64,000 bases of DNA from NCBI RefSeq assembly GCF_000737695.1, contig NZ_JPRM01000006.1:248001-312000 (forward strand), read 5' to 3'. Each line of letters opens with the position of its first letter. Position 1 is the first letter of the stretch. This document shows positions 58,439 through 64,000 of the stretch, in pieces. The position numbers and the translations under genes are program-made. The notes beneath the pieces are model-generated. The model worked only from the letters and a program-made list of their open reading frames with translations, had not been told where the DNA came from and made no database searches. The stretch is from Flavobacterium hydatis. GTDB taxonomy: Bacteria > Bacteroidota > Bacteroidia > Flavobacteriales > Flavobacteriaceae.

Positions 58439-59159
58439 AAACGTTTTAATTACAGGATGTTCCAGAGGTCTTGGCTTAGAAATATCCAAAGAACTTCTGC
58501 TTTGTGGCGCAAATGTATATGGAGTTAGCAGAACCCTTACACCAGAGTTTAATGTGCTTCTGGAAGAATATAAGAGCAGCGCTTTTTTTAACCAATTTGA
58601 CTTACATAATACGAATGAGGTAGAAGTTAAAATTTTTAAAGAATGGCTTAATAATAAAATTACCATTCATGGTTTTGTAAATAATGCCGCTGTTGCTTAT
58701 GATGACATTATTACAAACATGAATGCAGATGCATTAGAATCGATGTATAAAGTAAATGTGTTCAGTCCACTATTGGCAGTTAAATGTGTATTGCGTAACA
58801 TGATCTTTAATCGTACAAAAGGTAGTATTATTCATATTTCCTCTATAAGTGTTCATACCGGATATAAAGGTTTGTCGATGTATGCTAGTTCTAAAGGAGC
58901 TTTAGAAGCTTTTTCTAAAAACACAGCAAGAGAATGGGGCGAAAAGCAAATAAGAAGTAATTGTGTCGTAGCTGGATTTATGGAAACTGAAATGAGTAGT
59001 ACGCTTTCTGACCAACAAAAAGATAGAATTTTTAAGAGAACGTCTTTAAAAATCCCGACTACCTTAAATTCAGTTGCTAAGACAGTCAGTTTTTTATTGT
59101 CTGATGGAGCCGAATCTATTACTGGGCAAAATATACATGTTGATTCTGGAACAATTTAA
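58425..59159 (+). CDS. SDR family oxidoreductase
   Basis: A classical short-chain dehydrogenase of 244 residues. The cofactor motif TGCSRGLG is at about 10-17 (an arginine nearby favours NADPH), NNAAV near 85, the catalytic Ser in IIHISSIS, and YASSK (Tyr and Lys) near 152-156. Closest in pattern to 3-oxoacyl-ACP reductases (FabG-like), so it could reduce an acyl chain held on the neighbouring ACP. It overlaps the ligase gene by 14 bases, a sign of tight coupling. Confidence 0.9.
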   Translation: MLQDKNVLITGCSRGLGLEISKELLLCGANVYGVSRTLTPEFNVLLEEYKSSAFFNQFDLHNTNEVEVKIFKEWLNNKITIHGFVNNAAVAYDDIITNMNADALESMYKVNVFSPLLAVKCVLRNMIFNRTKGSIIHISSISVHTGYKGLSMYASSKGALEAFSKNTAREWGEKQIRSNCVVAGFMETEMSSTLSDQQKDRIFKRTSLKIPTTLNSVAKTVSFLLSDGAESITGQNIHVDSGTI

Positions 59160-59167
59160 ATTACAAA

Positions 59168-59242
59168 CATTGCCAACGGTTTCAACCGTTGGAGCGCAAT
59201 GCCTTTTCATAATTTGTACCGCACGGTTGAAACCGTGAGCTA
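59168..59242. repeat. GGTTTCAACCGT palindromic repeat pair (REP-like)
   Basis: CCAACGGTTTCAACCGTTGG (about 59173-59192) is a self-complementary hairpin. After about 30 bases comes ACGGTTGAAACCGTGAGCTA, carrying the same core in the other orientation. Paired palindromes of this core are common extragenic repeats in Bacteroidota. It lies just after the SDR stop. Confidence 0.7.
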
Positions 59243-59266
59243 TGGTCTAAATAGGATAGTCTACAA

Positions 59267-59297
59267 AAAAAAAGCATCAGCTATGACTGATGCTTTT
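59267..59297 (-). terminator. Terminator of outer-membrane barrel copy 1
   Basis: AAAAGCATCAG, loop CTATGA, then CTGATGCTTTT. It closely resembles the terminator of the paralogue at 60061-60089, so the duplication included it. Confidence 0.85.
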
Positions 59298-59318
59298 AAA
59301 TTTTTAATCTATTTATGA

Positions 59319-59900
59319 CTAGAAGTTTTTAGAAATTCCAATGTTAACTGTTTTACCAAAATTAAAGTAGAATTTACGAACATCGGTATCACTAGTATCA
59401 AAATTTAATGTTTCATAGCCTAAACCTCCGATACTAAAATTTAAACCAAAACCTTTTTTCATATTGATAAAAAGAGCTGGAGTTATTCCTGCATACATAC
59501 CGTCTGCTTTACTTTTTGAAATAAGTGATCCATTTTCAGAATTTTCACTTTTTTGATTTTGAAGTCCTACTCCTAAATCAGCAAATACAGAAAAAGTCTC
59601 ATTTAAAGGAACTGAGTAACGTACAAAAGCACCATAAGAATAAGCATTACGTTTATTTTCTACTCCTGCCCCATCTTGTTTTGAAGTCGACACCATAAAT
59701 TCAGCTCCTACTGTCCAATTATCATGAAATTGATAACCTACTTTAGGAGAAAATCCGAATTCGTTTGTCTTTGTTTTGGCTAATGGATGATCGTAAGTCG
59801 TAGAATTGTACTCGATGTTTCCTCCAACTAAGATTGTTCCCTTTTGGGCATTTGCAAAGCTAAACGCAGCTAATGCAAGAATAAGTAGCATTTTTTTCAT
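59319..59900 (-). CDS. Outer membrane beta-barrel protein (tandem copy 1)
   Basis: A protein of 193 residues from the ATG at 59900, where the signal peptide MKKMLLILALAAFSFANAQ begins; the frame extends further up without similarity. Eight or so amphipathic strands, including VGYQFHDNWTVGAEFMVSTS and GMYAGITPALFINMKKGFGL, and a C-terminal IGISKNF with final phenylalanine mark it as an OmpA/OmpX-like porin-fold barrel. It is about 70 percent like its neighbour at 60112 by eye. Function unknown. Confidence 0.85.
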   Translation of the reverse strand: MKKMLLILALAAFSFANAQKGTILVGGNIEYNSTTYDHPLAKTKTNEFGFSPKVGYQFHDNWTVGAEFMVSTSKQDGAGVENKRNAYSYGAFVRYSVPLNETFSVFADLGVGLQNQKSENSENGSLISKSKADGMYAGITPALFINMKKGFGLNFSIGGLGYETLNFDTSDTDVRKFYFNFGKTVNIGISKNF

Positions 59901-60060
59901 ATTAATGTTTATTAAGTTATTACAACTACTCAACAACAAAAATACCATCATTTAACTCCAACCGTTTTATTAACTGTTTGTTAAAGAAACACATTAAACA
60001 AGGCTTCTGAAATCATATTTTGATAACATAAAAAGCGAAAACCTTACTTCTGAGCATAAA

Positions 60061-60089
60061 AAAAAGCATCAGCCGCAGCTGATGCTTTT
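60061..60089 (-). terminator. Terminator of outer-membrane barrel copy 2
   Basis: AAAAAGCATCAGC, loop CGCA, then GCTGATGCTTTT, just after the stop of the barrel gene at 60112. Confidence 0.85.
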
Positions 60090-60111
60090 ATAAATTTTAA
60101 TCTATTTAAGA

Positions 60112-60693
60112 CTAGAAGTTTTTAGAAATTCCAATACCAACTTCTTTACCGAAATTAAAGAAGAATTTACTGTAATCAGCACCGTTGTTATCAAAACTTA
60201 ATGTTTCATAACCTAAACCACCAATATTGAAGTTTAAACCAAAACCGTTTTTCATGTTAATGAAAAGAGCTGGAGTTACACCTACGTACATACCATCTGC
60301 TTTAGATTTTGAGTAAGCATTTCCAGGACCGTATTCTTTGTTTTTAACATTTTGAAAACCTGCACCCATATCAGCAAAAACAGAAAAAGTTTGGTTTAAT
60401 GGCACAGAATAACGTACAAATGCTCCGATTTTGAAAGCATTGTTTTTTACTTCTTCAATTCCATTATCTTGATTAGATGATGCTACTGTTAATTCACCCC
60501 CAACTGTCCAGTTGTCGTTAAATTGGTAACCTACTTTTGGAGAAAAGCTAAAAGTATTTGTTTTTTCTTCACCAAATTTGAATTCTGATTTTTCAGAAGT
60601 GTAAGAGATGTTTCCACCAACTAAGATTGTTCCTTTTTGAGCATTTGCAAAGCTAACTACAGCTAATGCAATAACAACTAACATTTTTTTCAT
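60112..60693 (-). CDS. Outer membrane beta-barrel protein (tandem copy 2)
   Basis: A protein of 193 residues with signal peptide MKKMLVVIALAVVSFANAQ, followed by KGTILVGGNISYTSEKSEFK. The strand order and the end IGISKNF match the paralogue downstream. The two differ mainly in the presumed outer loops (for example EYGPGNAYSKSKADG against ENSENGSLISKSKADG), as expected for surface-exposed parts under diversifying pressure. Each copy keeps its own terminator. Confidence 0.86.
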   Translation of the reverse strand: MKKMLVVIALAVVSFANAQKGTILVGGNISYTSEKSEFKFGEEKTNTFSFSPKVGYQFNDNWTVGGELTVASSNQDNGIEEVKNNAFKIGAFVRYSVPLNQTFSVFADMGAGFQNVKNKEYGPGNAYSKSKADGMYVGVTPALFINMKNGFGLNFNIGGLGYETLSFDNNGADYSKFFFNFGKEVGIGISKNF

Positions 60694-60813
60694 TTTGTAA
60701 TATTTTAAATTTAATACTCCTTTAACAATAACAGTGCCGCTACTGCTGGTATTTAAGTTTTTTTTATGATTTCTTTAAAGAACAAAAATTTAGCAATCGA
60801 GCAGATTTCTGTT

Positions 60814-60821
60814 TACTTTTG
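60814..60821 (+). promoter_or_regulatory. -7 box of gldA
   Basis: TACTTTTG fits TAnnTTTG and lies 17 bases before the gldA start codon. No -33 box is evident. Confidence 0.5.
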
Positions 60822-60838
60822 CATCAAATAAAAAAGTC

Positions 60839-61735
60839 ATGTCGATAGAAGTAAACAGCATATCAAAAAGTTACGGTACTCAAAAAGCATTAGATAAAAT
60901 TTCATTTTCGATTGAAAAAGGTGAAATCGTTGGATTTCTTGGTCCAAACGGAGCAGGAAAATCTACTTTGATGAAAATCCTAACTACTTATTTGCTAGCC
61001 GATTCGGGCTCAGCCCTTGTAAACAGTCATGATGTCATGACTAATGCCAAGGCAGTACAGCTATCCATCGGGTATTTGCCAGAGCATAATCCGTTATATT
61101 TAGATTTGTACGTTCGTGAATATCTGGCTTTTAACGCTGATGTTTATAAGGTAGCAAAATCAAGAATTGAAGAGGTTATTAAACTGACAGGTCTGTCAGC
61201 CGAAAGTCATAAAAAAATAGGACAATTATCTAAAGGATATCGTCAGCGTGTAGGTTTGGCAAATGCATTATTACACAATCCTGATGTTTTAATTCTTGAT
61301 GAACCAACAACTGGTCTGGATCCTAACCAGTTAATAGAAATCAGAAACGTAATTAAGAATGTAGGTAAAAATAAAACTGTTTTTTTATCGACACATATTA
61401 TGCAAGAAGTGGAGGCAATTTGTGACAGAGTCATTATTATTAACAACGGAAAAATTGTAACTGACAAAAAACTTGACAAATTAATTGCCGAAAATAAAGA
61501 GCAAGTTATCGAGGTAGAATTTGATTATAGAATTGAAGAACAATTAATTGCAAAATTAGAAAACATTTCTTCGTATGTAAATACTCATGACATGACATGG
61601 GAACTGACATTTGTCACTGAAAAAGATATGCGCCCAGCTATTTTTGACTTTGCAACTGCCAACGGTTTAAAAACATTACAACTGAATCAAAAAAATAAAA
61701 ATCTGGAAGCTGTGTTTAGAGAGATTACTAAATAA
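60839..61735 (+). CDS. gldA: Gliding motility ABC transporter ATP-binding protein GldA
   Basis: An ABC ATPase of 298 residues. Walker A GPNGAGKST is at about 36-44, the signature LSKGYRQR near 133, Walker B VLILDEPTTGLD near 152-163 and the switch histidine in STHIMQEV. The C-terminal 80 residues are the extension typical of GldA. In F. johnsoniae GldA works with the membrane proteins GldF and GldG and is needed for gliding; gldFG lie elsewhere there too. Sequence and length fit GldA closely, though a generic ABC ATPase cannot be excluded without comparison. Confidence 0.88.
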   Translation: MSIEVNSISKSYGTQKALDKISFSIEKGEIVGFLGPNGAGKSTLMKILTTYLLADSGSALVNSHDVMTNAKAVQLSIGYLPEHNPLYLDLYVREYLAFNADVYKVAKSRIEEVIKLTGLSAESHKKIGQLSKGYRQRVGLANALLHNPDVLILDEPTTGLDPNQLIEIRNVIKNVGKNKTVFLSTHIMQEVEAICDRVIIINNGKIVTDKKLDKLIAENKEQVIEVEFDYRIEEQLIAKLENISSYVNTHDMTWELTFVTEKDMRPAIFDFATANGLKTLQLNQKNKNLEAVFREITK

Positions 61736-61756
61736 GTATTCAGTTCATTTATATAA

Positions 61757-61804
61757 AATCCAATTCATTCTATTTCATTATAGTTTGAATTGGATTTTTT
61801 TATG
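61757..61804 (+). terminator. Terminator of gldA
   Basis: AAAATCCAATTCA and TGAATTGGATTTTT form a 13-bp stem around an 18-base loop, shortly after the gldA stop. Confidence 0.75.
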
Positions 61805-62010
61805 GAACATCATTACTATTCAACACCAAGTAAAATCAACACTTTCTTGCATATTTTGTCTTTTATAAATTTTAAATGTTTAGCCCTATAAACAAGTCAT
61901 ATCTTACATTCTAAATTTGTCTCATATCTCGTTAATAACTAACAACCAAGCAATTATCATTTTGATTTAAATTTAAAATTATTTTTATTTAGACTTGTTA
62001 TAAATAGTTA

Positions 62011-62018
62011 TATATTTG
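62011..62018 (+). promoter_or_regulatory. -7 box upstream of the receptor gene
   Basis: TATATTTG fits the TAnnTTTG consensus. A TTG lies only 13 bases upstream, so the -33 fit is poor. It is 31 bases before a 38-codon ORF and about 260 before the receptor gene, implying a long leader. Confidence 0.45.
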
Positions 62019-62048
62019 AGGTTTAAAAACTTCAAATAACATATAATC

Positions 62049-62165
62049 ATGTTTTTATTTTACCCCACAAAAACGCTGTACTCCACGCTTATAAACAGTA
62101 TATTTTATCTCCCACAAAAACATCCAAATAAATTGATTGTTTCACCTATTAAAGATTCAATCTAA
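62049..62165 (+). CDS. Possible 38-residue leader ORF
   Basis: ATG at 62049 opens 38 codons (MFLFYPTKTLYSTLINSIFY, then LPQKHPNKLIVSPIKDSI) ending in TAA. It lies at the right distance from a TATATTTG box and before a GGCTT...AAGCC hairpin (62222-62243) in the leader of the receptor gene. No homologue is recognised; it may be chance. Confidence 0.3.
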   Translation: MFLFYPTKTLYSTLINSIFYLPQKHPNKLIVSPIKDSI

Positions 62166-62276
62166 TTATTTAAAAGTCTATTTCTTAAAAATAAATTCTC
62201 ATAGATAAACTATACCCTTAAGGCTTGATTAATTTATAAGCCGCTTTATTATTCTTCAAAAATTAAAACAAGTAAT

Positions 62277-64000
62277 ATGAAAAATATTATAACATCAATT
62301 ATGCTTGTATTTTCTGTTTATGCCTATTCGCAAACTGAAAAAGAGAAAGACAGCATTATCGAAACATCCATAAATGCATTAGATGAAATTATTATCGTAA
62401 AAAAGAAAGTGCTATATACTCAAAAATCAGATAGAATGGTTTTTAATGTAGAAAATAGCATTGTATCTGAAGGCGGAACTGCACTAGACGTTTTAATGCG
62501 TGCTCCGGGCGTTGTAGTTTCTCAGGACGGGGAATTATCTATTAGAGGACAACAAGGTGTTGGCGTTATGATTAATGGCAAATTAACACAGCTTTCGCAA
62601 AAAGAACTTGCTAATTATTTAAAATCAACAACCTCATCTAATATCAAACAAATAGAGGTTATAACAAATCCTTCTTCTAAATATGATGCAACTGGTAAAG
62701 CCGGAATGATTAATATTATTTTAAAAAAACCAAGTAGTGCCGGAATAAAAGGAACTGTATTTTCTAGTTACGGAAGAGGTAGAAAAAACAGAACCAATAC
62801 GGGAATGAATTTAAGTTACAACAAAGATAAGTTTGGCATTTTTGGTAATTACAGCTACACTTTTAGGGGTGAAGAGGAACGCAAGAATTTCGAGCAAATT
62901 CAATATACGGATATTACAAGACAAGAAATTGCTACAAAAAATTATCAAAACTCTACAACTAGTGAGCCACTTACATCTAACAACTTTAAAATAGGAACAT
63001 CTTATGAGGTTTCTTCTAAAACAAATTTAGAGGTCTCGCTTGACGCAAAAATTGGTCGTTACGAAAATATTGCTAATGGAGGAAATACGCTATATAATAA
63101 TTTGAATGTATTACAATTTGACGCTTTGACTTACAATGACAGTAAAGAAAAGTGGTATGATTATACGTATGCTTTTTCTGGCGTTCATAAATTTAATACT
63201 GAAGGAAAAAATATGTCTTTTGATTTTGAATATGAAACTTCAAAATTTAGATCTAATCAGTTTCAAAGTGCGCAAAACCAAATTCCTGGCACAACAATTA
63301 ATGACAGAAGAGGTTATATTCCATCACAATTAAGAGTATTTACTGGAAAAGTTGATTTTACGAATCCGATTAAAGAGAAACAAACTCTAGAATGGGGTTT
63401 TAAAGGAAGCATCAAAAACAATGATAATCCATCGGTGTATGAATACAATGATAACAATCAGTGGATTGTTGATCTTAATTCTACCAATCATTTTGAATAT
63501 GATGAACAAATTTATGCTGCTTATGCTAATTACAAATATCGTTTAGAGAAATTGAGTATTCAGGGTGGTTTAAGAACGGAATATACTGCCATTGATATTA
63601 ACCAAAAGACATTAAACGAAAAACATAAAGATGATTATTTAAAATGGTTCCCAAGTCTTTCGCTAAAGTATGAATTAAGTAGTAATCATTCTATGCATGC
63701 TTCTTATAGTAAAAGAATAAACAGACCAAGTCAATTTGACTTGAATCCTTTCCGTTTTTATGATGACTCATTCAATTATTCTCAAGGAAATCCCAACCTT
63801 GTTCCAGAAATTACACATACATCTGAAATAGGATATTCTTGGAAAAGCGCTTTTATGGCTTCTGTATATTTTAACCAAACCAAAGATGTTTTTACCGAAA
63901 TATACGTTTACAATCCCGATGATAACACAACGGTGACGTCGCAAATCAATGCCAATAAATCATACAATTATGGGGTGAATATTACCAACACTACCGATAT
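62277..64000 (+). CDS. TonB-dependent receptor / outer membrane beta-barrel protein (partial, runs off the window)
   Basis: ATG at 62277 opens a frame that stays open to the window end (574 codons seen). A signal peptide (MKNIITSIMLVFSVYAYS, cut before Q) is followed by a plug-like domain at about 38-165 (MVFNVENSIVSEGGTALDVL, then MRAPGVVV and SIRGQQGVGVMING). Many barrel strands follow, with turns such as YSKRINRPSQFDLNPF. This matches the OMP_b-brl_3 group of TonB-linked receptors. The usual N-terminal carboxypeptidase-like domain is absent. Ligand unknown; ExbB/ExbD at the other end of the window could energise it. Confidence 0.88.
   Translation, partial: MKNIITSIMLVFSVYAYSQTEKEKDSIIETSINALDEIIIVKKKVLYTQKSDRMVFNVENSIVSEGGTALDVLMRAPGVVVSQDGELSIRGQQGVGVMINGKLTQLSQKELANYLKSTTSSNIKQIEVITNPSSKYDATGKAGMINIILKKPSSAGIKGTVFSSYGRGRKNRTNTGMNLSYNKDKFGIFGNYSYTFRGEEERKNFEQIQYTDITRQEIATKNYQNSTTSEPLTSNNFKIGTSYEVSSKTNLEVSLDAKIGRYENIANGGNTLYNNLNVLQFDALTYNDSKEKWYDYTYAFSGVHKFNTEGKNMSFDFEYETSKFRSNQFQSAQNQIPGTTINDRRGYIPSQLRVFTGKVDFTNPIKEKQTLEWGFKGSIKNNDNPSVYEYNDNNQWIVDLNSTNHFEYDEQIYAAYANYKYRLEKLSIQGGLRTEYTAIDINQKTLNEKHKDDYLKWFPSLSLKYELSSNHSMHASYSKRINRPSQFDLNPFRFYDDSFNYSQGNPNLVPEITHTSEIGYSWKSAFMASVYFNQTKDVFTEIYVYNPDDNTTVTSQINANKSYNYGVNITNTTD

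Noticed and set aside
63136..63333. 65-codon plus-strand frame
   Set aside because: It lies in another frame inside the long receptor gene that is open from 62277 to the window end.
1..64000. CRISPR array, integrase, prophage or complete insertion sequence
   Set aside because: No regularly spaced direct repeats, recombinase, transposase or phage structural genes were found; the repeats seen are short intergenic elements.

Overview
The window is a piece of a Bacteroidota chromosome, almost certainly Flavobacterium (family Flavobacteriaceae). The sequence is AT-rich, and its promoters follow the Bacteroidota pattern (a TAnnTTTG box with TTG about 19 bases upstream). Shine-Dalgarno sites are largely absent and many signal peptides end in AQ. 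Gliding-motility genes gldA, gldD and gldE are present, as is a large surface protein with a type IX secretion C-terminus. No prophage, integrase, complete insertion sequence or CRISPR array was seen.

Layout. 1-2.7 kb: exbD (cut by the window edge) and exbB on the minus strand, divergent folC, then tRNA-Val(TAC) and tRNA-Tyr(GTA) behind a textbook promoter. 3-7.3 kb: a TolB-type propeller protein, a GNAT acetyltransferase followed by a decayed partial copy of itself broken at a small inverted-repeat element, a membrane-anchored AraC regulator and a small outer-membrane barrel. 7.5-19.1 kb: an accessory-looking stretch with two separate pairs of serine hydrolase plus AraC regulator. Between them lies a minus-strand row of unrecognised secreted proteins and lipoproteins headed by a 489-residue lipoprotein with an HExxH site, followed by an XRE regulator. 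19.4-27.8 kb: a small P-loop ATPase, a Nudix remnant, a multi-span membrane protein, rplU-rpmA, a pair of M16 peptidases, a DMT transporter and a metal-binding HMA lipoprotein. 27.9-33.7 kb: the conserved block mutY-ssb-gldE-gldD, divergent from HU, a 30-residue mS38-like basic protein and RNase E/G. 34-43.2 kb: pbpC and a giant alpha-2-macroglobulin lipoprotein. 43.5-49.2 kb: a small membrane protein, tadA, a tandem pair of cysteine-rich/TonB-C proteins, dxs and a DUF3078 protein. 49.2-54 kb: dgt, then an Lrp regulator divergent from metE. 54.2-64 kb: the T9SS surface protein, an acyl carrier protein/adenylate ligase/SDR cluster, two tandem outer-membrane barrels, gldA, and the start of a TonB-dependent outer-membrane receptor that runs off the end.

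How the genes work together. ExbB/ExbD power TonB-dependent outer-membrane receptors of the kind seen at 62.3 kb. GldA, GldD and GldE belong to the gliding/T9SS machinery that would export the 54.2-kb surface protein. PBP1C and the alpha-2-macroglobulin are a known periplasmic pair linking cell-wall repair to protease trapping. The least understood parts are the 10-15.7 kb lipoprotein island, the ACP-ligase-SDR trio at 57-59 kb and the duplicated cysteine-rich/TonB-C proteins at 44.6-46.3 kb. Intergenic regions hold several dispersed repeat families, two of them recurring more than 10 kb apart.
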